A DNA stretch of 7,703 nt from JBEIDK01 sp040383485. Lineage in GTDB: Bacteria > Bacteroidota > Bacteroidia > UBA4408. The position numbers and the translations under genes are program-made. Below the pieces are notes generated by a model that made no database searches, had not been told where the DNA came from, and was given only the letters and a program-made list of their open reading frames with translations. The stretch is from contig JBEIDK010000148.1 of assembly GCA_040383485.1 (NCBI GenBank), positions 1 through 7,703 on the forward strand, read 5' to 3'. Positions 1 through 6,804 of this stretch are shown piece by piece (within the stretch, counting starts at the first letter, position 1; each line of letters opens with the position of its first letter).

Positions 1-318
1 ACCAAACTTGACAAGATAAACTATGAGATACCAGACAATTCAGTAAAAAACACCTTAGGATTCAACGATTTTAAACTTATACCTAACCCTGCCAATGGTA
101 TTACAAACCTGTATTATAGCTTAGAGAAATCATCAAATGTTACTATAGAAATTTCAACAATTTACGGTCAACAAATTTCAAAAAATAGTTCAGATACAGA
201 ACAGTCACAAGGAGAGCACAATGCAGAATTAGACATTAGTAAACTTAGTAAAGGAATTTACATTGTTACATTAAAAAGTTTAAATGGTAACAAAAGCAAG
301 CAGCTTATTATTAATTAA
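1..318 (+). CDS. C-terminal end of a T9SS-secreted protein, type A sorting domain (5' truncated)
   Basis: Reading frame 1 is open from the window edge to a TAA at 316-318 and gives 105 residues without a start. The last ~80 residues have the layout of the Por/T9SS type A C-terminal sorting domain: a FKLIPNPANG block (PNP motif), a strand with YSLEKSSNVTIEI, a TIYGQQI block, then LSKGIYIVTLKS and a final KQLIIN strand. In this family the domain directs an outer-membrane-crossing protein through the T9SS and is removed or exchanged for a surface anchor. The functional part of the protein lies upstream of the window, so its activity is unknown. No strong hairpin plus T-run terminator is seen after the stop. 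Confidence 0.9.
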   Translation, partial: TKLDKINYEIPDNSVKNTLGFNDFKLIPNPANGITNLYYSLEKSSNVTIEISTIYGQQISKNSSDTEQSQGEHNAELDISKLSKGIYIVTLKSLNGNKSKQLIIN

Positions 319-715
319 TCATTATAGGATTATTCAACCACTGCTATGAATTTGCAATTACTGCAGTACGAAACAAATAAAGTCAACATTGCATGGTTGT
401 CAATTTACTCTACTAGTACTCCCTTTCAATAGAAAATAGTTTGTTCTTGACAACAAATTATTTTATGAATTCCTAAAAGTTAAATGTGCTAGACTTGTTA
501 GAAATAATACCATATGAATATTGCGATAAAATTGCCGAGCAAAAAAATGTAGATTTCAAAGTAAAAGAACTAAACTTGTGCTGTCTCCTAAAATTTCCCA
601 CTTAAAATACCTAAAAATTGTACCGCATTATATTTTTGGCTCTTTCAATTATTAATCTACATTTGACACGTTTTTCAAGCATAAAATTTCTATAAAAATT
701 TAACTACAAAATATT
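319..715. other. 397-base intergenic gap
   Basis: This gap separates the secreted-protein end from the dehydrogenase gene. It holds a probable transposase relic (465-605, separate entry). TATTTTTG at 631-638 fits the Bacteroidota -7 consensus TAnnTTTG, but no TTG lies at the expected 17-23 base distance, so a dehydrogenase promoter here is only a guess. TTGACA at 663-668 has no well-spaced -10 partner. A 9-base inverted pair, ATGTAGATT at 547-555 and its complement at 654-662, is also present. No tRNA or other structured RNA was recognised. Confidence 0.6.
465..605 (+). pseudogene. Relic of an IS4-like transposase N-terminus
   Basis: The frame starting at ATG 465 reads MNS, hits a TAA at 474-476, then continues as KLNVLDLLEIIPYEYCDK and AEQKNVDFKVKELN up to a TAA at 603-605. 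The pattern of LLxLIP, then DKIAEexxVDyxVKxL, resembles the N-terminal region of DDE transposases of IS4-type elements common in Bacteroidota. The usual downstream hydrophobic F-L-L-Y segment is only hinted at (LCCLLKF), and nothing of the DDE catalytic domain follows. With an internal stop and only about 40 matching residues this cannot be functional. The assignment rests on remembered family pattern, so chance similarity is possible. Confidence 0.35.
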
Positions 716-1792
716 ATGTCAGCTGGTGTTTTAACTCAAATGTCAACCTTCGACCATGAACAAGTTGTTTTTTGTAACGACAACGAAACAGGGTTAAAAG
801 CAATAATTGCAATACACAACACGGTACTTGGGCCTGCATTGGGCGGCACACGTATGTGGATGTACAACAATGAACAAGAAGCATTAAACGATGTATTGCG
901 TCTTTCGAGAGGTATGACATATAAAGCTGCAATTTCTGGTTTAAATTTAGGTGGCGGAAAAGCTGTAATTATTGGCAATTCAAAAACTGATAAGTCAGAA
1001 GCTTTGATGCGCCGCTTTGGTAAATTTGTAAATAGCCTTGGCGGTAAATACATAACTGCCGAAGATGTAGGTATTGGTACCAAAGACATGGAGTTTGTAA
1101 TGCAAGAAACAAAGCATGTAACAGGCATTCCTGAAAGCTATGGCGGTGGCGGCGACCCTTCTCCTGTAACTGCCTATGGTGTTTATATGGGTATGAAAGC
1201 ATCTGCTAAAGAACTTTGGGGCAACGATTCATTGTCAGGTAAAAAAATATTGGTACAAGGTATTGGTCATGTAGGCGAGTATTTGGTTAAACATTTAGCC
1301 GATGAGGGTGCAAAGGTTTATATCAATGACATTAACGAAGTACGGCTTAAAGAAATAGCGGCAATGTTTAAATGCGAAGTAGTAAATGGCGATTCATGCT
1401 ACGACTTAGATATTGATATTTATGCTCCATGTGCTTTAGGCGCAACCATTAACGACGAAACAATAAAACGCTTAAAATGCGCTATTATAGCTGGTGCTGC
1501 AAATAATCAGTTGGCAGATGAAATGATTCATGGTCAAGCTTTAATGGACAAAGGCGTACTTTGGGCACCAGATTTTTTAATCAATGCTGGCGGTTTAATT
1601 AATGTTTACTCCGAGCTACAAGGAAAAGGGTATAACCGTGAACGTGCTTTAAATCAAGCATCTAAAATTTATGATACTACTTTAGATATATTACACACAT
1701 CTAAAAAAGAAAATATACCTACAATTGCAGCTGCAAAGCGCATTGCCGAAAAGAGAATTTATGAAATGGGTAAAGTAAAATTATCATTTTAA
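716..1792 (+). CDS. Leucine dehydrogenase (Glu/Leu/Phe/Val dehydrogenase family)
   Basis: This 358-residue protein is predicted to be a cytoplasmic NAD-dependent enzyme that reversibly deaminates branched-chain amino acids to 2-oxo acids and ammonia. The N-terminal substrate domain has GPALGGTRMW (39-48), GMTYK with K70, GLNLGGGK with K82, and AEDVGIGT with D117; K70 and K82 correspond to the lysine pair of Bacillus leucine dehydrogenase (K68/K80). GGGGDPSPVTAYGV (143-156) joins to a Rossmann domain with GIGHVG (182-187) and acidic D205 at the end of the second strand, typical for NAD preference. PCALGATIN (238-246), AGAANNQL (259-266) and APDFLINAGG (284-293) complete the family pattern. Length is close to the usual ~360. 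ATG 716 is used; a second ATG at 740 starts MSTFDHEQVVFC and would still keep the whole domain. No Shine-Dalgarno is visible. Leu versus Val or Phe preference cannot be settled by eye. Confidence 0.93.
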   Translation: MSAGVLTQMSTFDHEQVVFCNDNETGLKAIIAIHNTVLGPALGGTRMWMYNNEQEALNDVLRLSRGMTYKAAISGLNLGGGKAVIIGNSKTDKSEALMRRFGKFVNSLGGKYITAEDVGIGTKDMEFVMQETKHVTGIPESYGGGGDPSPVTAYGVYMGMKASAKELWGNDSLSGKKILVQGIGHVGEYLVKHLADEGAKVYINDINEVRLKEIAAMFKCEVVNGDSCYDLDIDIYAPCALGATINDETIKRLKCAIIAGAANNQLADEMIHGQALMDKGVLWAPDFLINAGGLINVYSELQGKGYNRERALNQASKIYDTTLDILHTSKKENIPTIAAAKRIAEKRIYEMGKVKLSF

Positions 1793-1809
1793 ATATATTT
1801 TAGTAAGAA

Positions 1810-1837
1810 ATGTAATTTACGTTTTTGAAAATTACAT
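1810..1837. repeat. 9-bp inverted repeat between the dehydrogenase gene and nusB
   Basis: ATGTAATTT (1810-1818) and its exact complement AAATTACAT (1829-1837) are separated by 10 bases (1819-1828). The structure lies 18 bases after the dehydrogenase stop and 30 bases before the nusB ATG. It could form an AT-rich RNA hairpin, but no T-run follows, so a classical terminator is unlikely. The same 9-mer recurs in the next two gaps, which favours a protein-binding site or shared promoter element over a hairpin function. Confidence 0.5.
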
Positions 1838-1867
1838 GAATGGTTTAGGAGTTTAACAAAACAAGAA

Positions 1868-2815
1868 ATGATATTAAATAGACGACACTTACGCGTAAAG
1901 GTGATGCAAACACTTTACGCGTTTTTTCAATCAGAGAACGACAACCTCTCAAACGGAGAAAAGGAACTACTCAAAAGCATTGATAAAATTACTGAAATGT
2001 TTGCCACATTGGTTTCTGTGGCAACCGAAATAATCAACTTTCTTGATAAGGAACAAGAAAATGCAAAAACAAAATTTATACCCACAGCAGAAAACTTAAA
2101 TCCAAATAAAAGGCTTTATAATAATTTTATACATCAGTTTTTTATTAGGAATAGAGATTATAATGCAAAGAAAAACCAATATGCTATTCACTGGAAAAAT
2201 AGCCAAGATTTAATCAGAAAAATATATAATAAGGTCCGTGAAAGTGAACAGTATTTAAGTTATGTAAACACAGAACCAAGCATTGAGGAAGACAAGAAAT
2301 TTTACATGACACTTGTGTCGGATTTTATTGCTACTGATGAGATTTTTATTTCTCTTCTCGAAGAAGAAAACGTGTATTGGCATGATGATTTTGATTTGGT
2401 ATACAATGCGTTGATTAAGTTCATTAAAACACTATCTAACGATGCCAATGAATTTACCACGCTACCAGAAATTTATAAAGACGAAATTGATGACAAAGAT
2501 TTCATGATAGGACTTTTCCGAAAAACCATATTAAATAATAGCGAATACGATACTCTTTTATCTAAGTACACTAAAAATTGGGAAATGGAGCGCATTGCAA
2601 TGATGGATATTTTATTAATGAAAATGGCAATAGCAGAGGCCACTAATTTTGAAAATATACCAATTAAAGTAACCTTAAACGAATACATTGAAATTTCAAA
2701 AAATTACAGCACACCTAGAAGCAGCATATTTATTAATGGTAATTTAGATAAAATTATTGCCGACCTTAAACGTGAGGGTAAAATTGTAAAAACTGGAAGA
2801 GGTTTAATTGAATAA
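1868..2815 (+). CDS. nusB: Transcription antitermination factor NusB, long Bacteroidota form
   Basis: NusB pairs with NusE (ribosomal protein S10) and binds boxA RNA to promote antitermination in rRNA operons. This protein has 315 residues, against about 140 in E. coli. Residues 1-23 (NRRHLRVKVMQTLYAFFQSE) match the first NusB helix, including the arginine-rich RNA-binding start. The rest of the fold appears only near the C-terminus: KDFMIGLFRKTILNN (210-224), ERIAMMDILLMKMAIAE (241-256), and IPIKVTLNEYIEISKNYS (264-281) followed by FINGNLDKI (288-296), the equivalent of the NEAIELAK...FVNGVLD block. About 180 charged, mostly helical-looking residues (25-205) lie between. The gene starts 75 bases after the dehydrogenase and is 29 bases from the next gene, suggesting co-transcription with the latter. 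No Shine-Dalgarno is seen before the ATG. Confidence 0.92.
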   Translation: MILNRRHLRVKVMQTLYAFFQSENDNLSNGEKELLKSIDKITEMFATLVSVATEIINFLDKEQENAKTKFIPTAENLNPNKRLYNNFIHQFFIRNRDYNAKKNQYAIHWKNSQDLIRKIYNKVRESEQYLSYVNTEPSIEEDKKFYMTLVSDFIATDEIFISLLEEENVYWHDDFDLVYNALIKFIKTLSNDANEFTTLPEIYKDEIDDKDFMIGLFRKTILNNSEYDTLLSKYTKNWEMERIAMMDILLMKMAIAEATNFENIPIKVTLNEYIEISKNYSTPRSSIFINGNLDKIIADLKREGKIVKTGRGLIE

Positions 2816-2828
2816 CATAAATTTGTTA

Positions 2829-2837
2829 ATGTAATTT
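2829..2837 (+). repeat. Copy of the intergenic 9-mer ATGTAATTT
   Basis: This is an exact copy of the 9-mer found at 1810-1818, here in the 29-base gap between nusB and the DUF1573 gene, ending 7 bases before the ATG. The gap also holds TAAATTTG (2818-2825), a full match to the Bacteroidota -7 consensus TAnnTTTG, though no TTG is found 17-23 bases upstream of it. Confidence 0.4.
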
Positions 2838-2844
2838 TTTTATA

Positions 2845-3294
2845 ATGAAGTTAATATACTCCATATTATTTGTAGCCCTAATTAGTGCTTGTACTAATAA
2901 AAGTGCTGATGACAAATTAAATACCGATTTGGTAAATAATCCGCTTTCTGCAGATGGCATTAACTCTGATAATTTGCCTGAAGTTAAGTTCGAGATTGAT
3001 AAATTCGATTTTGGAATCATGAACCAAGGTGAAAGAAAAAGTACAGAATTTAAATTTACTAACGTTGGAAATTCCGATTTGATAATTGAAGATGCCAAGG
3101 GCAGTTGTGGATGCACAGTGCCTGTTTACCCTAAGGAGCCTATAAAACCAGGTGATAACGGCATTATTACTGTTACCTTCAATAGTGAAGGAAAGCAAGG
3201 AATCCAAAATAAAACAGTAACCCTAATTACAAATTGCATTCCCAGTACAAAGTTCCTTTCTATAAAAGCCAACGTTGTAACAAAGACAAACTAA
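2845..3294 (+). CDS. DUF1573 domain lipoprotein
   Basis: The 149-residue product begins with a short basic start, a hydrophobic stretch and a lipobox ending ISAC, so C16 is the predicted lipidated residue after signal peptidase II cleavage. The mature protein is expected in the cell envelope. Residues ~46-147 form a DUF1573 domain, an Ig-like fold of the HYDIN/ASPM type: VKFEIDKFDFGIMNQGE (47-63), FKFTNVGNSDLII (69-81), the hallmark SCGCTVP (87-93), and PIKPGDNGIITVTFNS (99-114). C88 and C90 form the CGC motif. The function of the family is not established. The gene closely follows nusB, an arrangement common in Bacteroidota in which yajC is usually next; no yajC is present here. Length is typical for the single-domain form. 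Confidence 0.9.
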   Translation: MKLIYSILFVALISACTNKSADDKLNTDLVNNPLSADGINSDNLPEVKFEIDKFDFGIMNQGERKSTEFKFTNVGNSDLIIEDAKGSCGCTVPVYPKEPIKPGDNGIITVTFNSEGKQGIQNKTVTLITNCIPSTKFLSIKANVVTKTN

Positions 3295-3327
3295 TTTTCA
3301 ATAATCATCACCCATTTAAATTTTAAA

Positions 3328-3357
3328 GAGGTTCGAAGCTCGCACTTTTATTTTTTT
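3328..3357 (+). terminator. Weak candidate terminator after the DUF1573 gene
   Basis: GAG (3328-3330) and CTC (3339-3341) flank the self-complementary TTCGAA (3332-3337), with a G/G mismatch between them. The T-rich run 3346-3357 follows four bases later. The stem is short and interrupted, so the call rests mainly on its position between two probable transcription units. Confidence 0.25.
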
Positions 3358-3381
3358 GTTTCGTAATTAAAATTACATTTA
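3355..3381 (+). promoter_or_regulatory. Possible Bacteroidota-type promoter for the CotH-domain gene
   Basis: TTTG at 3355-3358 and TACATTTA at 3374-3381 resemble the -33 and -7 elements (TAnnTTTG, one mismatch). The 15-base spacing is somewhat shorter than the 17-23 reported for the phylum. In AT-rich DNA such matches arise readily by chance. The -7 candidate overlaps the third-gap copy of the 9-mer. Confidence 0.25.
3370..3378 (-). repeat. Copy of the intergenic 9-mer (reverse orientation)
   Basis: AAATTACAT is the exact reverse complement of ATGTAATTT and lies in the 155-base gap between the DUF1573 gene and the CotH-domain gene, 71 bases before the preferred ATG. It overlaps the possible -7 element at 3374-3381. 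Confidence 0.4.
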
Positions 3382-3449
3382 CTTAAAAAGTTATAAAGTC
3401 TGACGATATTCTATTGATTTATCGTACTGTTTTAAACGTAAAATTACCA

Positions 3450-6400
3450 ATGCAATTTAGAATTATTCTAGCCATATTATTACTCTCGCTTGCCTTCAAA
3501 AGTAAGTCACAAGTTGTAATTAATGAGTTTTCTACATCCAATACCACAAATTATGGTGGTGGTGATGAAGACTGGTTAGAATTATACAACTCCGCTGCGT
3601 TTGCCGTAAACATTGGCGGATTTTACCTGAGTGATAAAATTACTAATCCAACAAAGTGGCAAATACCAACTGGTACAACCATAGCTGCAAACGGTTATTT
3701 TAGATTTTTTCTTTCGGGTAATAATGTAACCACAGGTCCAAACCTTGAAACAAATTTTAAACTAACACAATCAGACCAAGAATGGGTTGTTTTTTCAGAT
3801 GCTACCGGAGCACTAATAGAATCATTTCAAATGCTTGTGCCAACACCAGCTGGGCATTCAAGAGGAAAATCACCAAATGGAAGTGCTACTTGGGCATTTT
3901 TTACCACTCCAACTCCTAATGCTGCAAACGGGGCCGTTTCTTATACGGGTTATGCTGCAAAACCTATATTTTCATTAGCTCCAGGCTTTTATGCAGGCAC
4001 TCAAACTGTATCATTATCATGTACAACCCCAAATGTAGATATTCGCTATACAACTAACGGTAGCGCCCCAACAGTAACTTCTACCTTGTATTCTACTCCA
4101 ATCAATATTGCCTCTACTCAAATAATAAGGGCACAAAGCTTTCCTCAAACAGGAGCTACCATATTACCTAGCTTATTAGAAAATAACACATATTTTATAA
4201 ATATTACGCACACTTTACCAGTTGTTTCTGTTTCTGGTGACTATGGCGCAGCAACTACTGGTAATAATACTTTTCAGCCACTTGATTTCAACAATATTGT
4301 AACCTCCATAGAATATTTTGATGTAGCCCAACAATTACAATGGGAATCAGTGGGCGAAATGCGCCGACATGGAAATGACTCTTGGGCATATCCTCAAAAA
4401 GGAATTAGGTATCATTCAATGGACAGATTCGGTTATTCTAGTACCATTAATTATCCTTTAATGCAGCAATCAAATCGTCAAAAATATGATGTAATAATTC
4501 TGAAAGCTGGTGCAAGTGATAATTACCCTACAGGTGCTGGGCCAACATCAAACCGTGCGCACATTCGTGATGTATTTGTGCAAACATTTGCTATGAAAAA
4601 TGGTATAGATTTAGACGGTAGAAGATACGAACCATGCATATTATATGTAAATGGTCAGTATTGGGGCGTTTATGAATTAAGAGAAAGAGTAGATACTGAT
4701 TTTACAGATTATTATTACAATCAACCCGAAGATAAAGTAGATATGCTTCGTGTTTGGGGAGGTATGAATATTGACGCAGGTAGCGATACAGCTTGGTATA
4801 ACCTTAGAGACTTTGTTGTAAATAATAATATGGCAATACCTGCCAATTATCAGCATGTTGCTGACAGATTGGATATAAATAGTTTTATTGACTATTTTAT
4901 TTATAACCAGTTTTTGGTAAATACAGATGTTTTTAATTGGAATACACATTGGTGGAGAGGACGCAAAAATGCAGGAGTAAAATGGAGATATTGTATGTGG
5001 GACATGGACAATACATTCGACTTAGGTCAAAATTTTACTGGATTACCTGCTACTGACTGTAACACATCGCCTTGTGGATATGAAGGAGTATTGCAAAACA
5101 CTACAGGTACAGTAACACAACCTGTTATGTTTTCAAGATTGAAACAAAATCCTATCTTTTTTCAAACTTATGCGAATAGGTATGCCTACTTAAATAACAA
5201 CATTCTCACTTGCGATAAACTTATTCCTCATTTAGACAGCCTAATTGCTAGAATTACGCCTGAATTTCCGGGGCAATTAGCACGTTGGGGAGGAACAATG
5301 GCTCAATGGCAAGCAAATGTGCAAGGTATTCGCGATTTTCTTACATGCCGATGTAACAATATTCTTACAAGCTTAGTTGATTGTAATCCAGGATTATCTG
5401 GACCATATCAAGTTTGTGTTTCTTCGTTCCCGCCTAACATAGGCGTTATTACTTTTGATAGCACCACAGTAGATACTGCGCAAAATTGCTTTACATATTT
5501 TGGCGGTGTTGATATTCCAATTACCGCAATTTCAAACACGCCAGGTTACGTATTCGATTATTGGCAACTTACCGATGGCACAATCATAAATGGTGCAACA
5601 TTCTCATCGTCAGCGCTTATTCAATTGCTCGATTCTGGTTTATTAATCGCACATTTTAAAACCTCATTATTATTAACTAATGATACAAGTATTTGCATCG
5701 GAGAAACTATTCAACTTAATGCAAGTGGCGCAGGCTCTTACACATGGCGCGATACATCAGACCCTTCTGTCATCATAAGCAATCAACCTCAAATTGTTGT
5801 ATCGCCTAACATAACTACATATTACAAGGTAACAACAAATTTAGCAGTTGACTCTGTAAAGGTCACTGTAAAACCTCTTCCAATAGTGTCATTAGGAGTT
5901 GATAGTTTAAAACTTTGTGATGGAGATACACTTTGGAAAAATATTTTAATTGGAAATGCAAAGTATTTATGGAACGATGGAGATACAAATGGAGTTAAGC
6001 CAATTGTTAAAGATGGAATTTACATTGCTAAAACCAATCTTGAAGGTTGCTTAAATAGCGATACTGTAGAATACAAATTTTACAAATATCCAGTTGCTGA
6101 ACTCGGCAACGATACAACCATTTGTTTAGGTAAAACAATAGAACTACTTCCAACAATAGAGAAAGATGTGCTTTTTAAGTGGAGCAATTCAGATACTACA
6201 AGCTCAATTACTGTTGATACTAAGGGAGAATATATTGTTGATGTGGTTAGAAATTTATGTATCACCAGCGATACTGTTTATGTGGATACAGAAGTTTGTA
6301 TTCCTTGCAGAGCCTATGTGCCAAATGCATTTACACCAAATAAAGATGGTAAAAATGACAGGTATCAAGTTGTATTTCGTGATGATAAGGATTGCAAACT

Positions 6401-6593
6401 AAAAGTTTTTCAACTTCAAATTTTTAATCGTTGGGGAGAATTGATTTTCGAAACTAATGACATTAAAACCGAATGGATTCCCCCTATGCTTGTTACAGAT
6501 AATGTATACGGATATGTTCTTAAATACTCTTTTCAAGATAGAGGAATATATAATACAGTTTACGATATGGGTAGTATTACTTTAATGAAGTAA
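3450..6593 (+). CDS. T9SS-secreted CotH kinase-like multidomain protein
   Basis: The preferred start is ATG 3450, which opens a clear signal peptide (MQFRIILAILLLSLAF, cleavage near residue 21); the frame extends to a TTG at 3414, which would bury it. The 1047-residue product reads in order: lamin-tail domain (~22-160; VVINEFSTSN, DWLELYNS, GGFYLSD); chitobiase/HEX C-terminal-like beta domain (~172-250; IRYTTNGSAPTVTSTLYSTPI); CotH kinase-like domain (~256-570); a Cys-containing linker; an InlB-B-like repeat (~690-737; GYVFDYWQLTDG); three Ig-like repeats (~743-808, 814-876, 884-948), each with a CxG-type strand; and a gliding-associated type B T9SS sorting domain (~955-1047; YVPNAFTPNKDGKNDRYQV, IFNRWGELIFET, GYVLKY). 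CotH landmarks include GNDSW...K317, HIRD (371-374), NGQYWGVYEL, D493 with N498 five residues on, and WDMD with D518/D520. CotH homologues phosphorylate proteins using an atypical kinase fold, so extracellular or surface protein phosphorylation is possible, but the substrate is unknown. Confidence 0.88.
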   Translation: MQFRIILAILLLSLAFKSKSQVVINEFSTSNTTNYGGGDEDWLELYNSAAFAVNIGGFYLSDKITNPTKWQIPTGTTIAANGYFRFFLSGNNVTTGPNLETNFKLTQSDQEWVVFSDATGALIESFQMLVPTPAGHSRGKSPNGSATWAFFTTPTPNAANGAVSYTGYAAKPIFSLAPGFYAGTQTVSLSCTTPNVDIRYTTNGSAPTVTSTLYSTPINIASTQIIRAQSFPQTGATILPSLLENNTYFINITHTLPVVSVSGDYGAATTGNNTFQPLDFNNIVTSIEYFDVAQQLQWESVGEMRRHGNDSWAYPQKGIRYHSMDRFGYSSTINYPLMQQSNRQKYDVIILKAGASDNYPTGAGPTSNRAHIRDVFVQTFAMKNGIDLDGRRYEPCILYVNGQYWGVYELRERVDTDFTDYYYNQPEDKVDMLRVWGGMNIDAGSDTAWYNLRDFVVNNNMAIPANYQHVADRLDINSFIDYFIYNQFLVNTDVFNWNTHWWRGRKNAGVKWRYCMWDMDNTFDLGQNFTGLPATDCNTSPCGYEGVLQNTTGTVTQPVMFSRLKQNPIFFQTYANRYAYLNNNILTCDKLIPHLDSLIARITPEFPGQLARWGGTMAQWQANVQGIRDFLTCRCNNILTSLVDCNPGLSGPYQVCVSSFPPNIGVITFDSTTVDTAQNCFTYFGGVDIPITAISNTPGYVFDYWQLTDGTIINGATFSSSALIQLLDSGLLIAHFKTSLLLTNDTSICIGETIQLNASGAGSYTWRDTSDPSVIISNQPQIVVSPNITTYYKVTTNLAVDSVKVTVKPLPIVSLGVDSLKLCDGDTLWKNILIGNAKYLWNDGDTNGVKPIVKDGIYIAKTNLEGCLNSDTVEYKFYKYPVAELGNDTTICLGKTIELLPTIEKDVLFKWSNSDTTSSITVDTKGEYIVDVVRNLCITSDTVYVDTEVCIPCRAYVPNAFTPNKDGKNDRYQVVFRDDKDCKLKVFQLQIFNRWGELIFETNDIKTEWIPPMLVTDNVYGYVLKYSFQDRGIYNTVYDMGSITLMK

Positions 6594-6681
6594 TATTAGC
6601 CAAATCTCTAATGGAATAATCTAATGATATTCCCTACCTATTCTTTTCAAGAAACAATATTTTCAAAGGTCTTATTTTATC

Positions 6682-6719
6682 ATAATACTAATTTTATGTA
6701 TTATTGTTATTAATTTTTT
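6682..6719 (+). terminator. Weak AT-rich hairpin with T-run after the CotH-domain gene
   Basis: ATAATAC (6682-6688) pairs perfectly with GTATTAT (6698-6704) around a 9-base loop, and a T-run (6714-6719) follows about ten bases later. It lies 88 bases after the stop codon. The stem is AT-rich and the T-run is offset, so termination here is only plausible. Confidence 0.3.
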
Positions 6720-6727
6720 ATTAGAAA

Positions 6728-6769
6728 TATTCATCATTGAAAAAGTACGATACTTCTCAATTATGAATA
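6728..6769. repeat. Long near-perfect hairpin upstream of the beta-propeller gene
   Basis: Bases 6728-6740 pair with 6757-6769 (12 of 13 pairs, one C/T mismatch at 6735/6762). After a small 2x1 internal loop, AAGTA (6743-6747) pairs with TACTT (6751-6755) around a CGA triloop, for 17 Watson-Crick pairs in all. The structure ends 35 bases before the ATG at 6805. No T-run follows it directly on the + strand. It may be a 5' leader structure, an operator, or a terminator for the preceding gene. Confidence 0.55.
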
Positions 6770-6804
6770 GTACCATTGAGTGTTAAAAACAAAAATATAG
6801 TTAT

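Noticed and set aside
340..367. ACTGC/GCAGT pairing after the first stop codon as a terminator
   Set aside because: The stem has only 5 pairs with an 18-base loop and no T-run after it; ACTGCAGT is also self-complementary by itself.
396..454. 8-bp inverted repeat GTTGTCAA (396-403) and TTGACAAC (447-454)
   Set aside because: The arms are short, 43 bases apart, and do not extend. They enclose no recognisable element, so they are not supported as insertion sequence ends.
514..552. Small frame MNIAIKLPSKKM
   Set aside because: Only 12 codons, no ribosome binding site, and it overlaps the better-supported transposase relic in another frame.
736..1202. Minus-strand open frames opposite the dehydrogenase gene
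   Set aside because: They are antisense shadows of a clearly conserved protein, with no domain pattern or start signals of their own.
5690..6300. DNA-level tandem repeat in the Ig-like region
   Set aside because: The three Ig-like units share protein pattern (ICIG, LCDG, ICLG) but are diverged in DNA, so this is old domain duplication rather than an active repeat.
6166..6402. Alternative + strand frame within the CotH-domain gene
   Set aside because: It overlaps the third Ig-like repeat and the sorting domain, which are strongly recognisable in the main frame.
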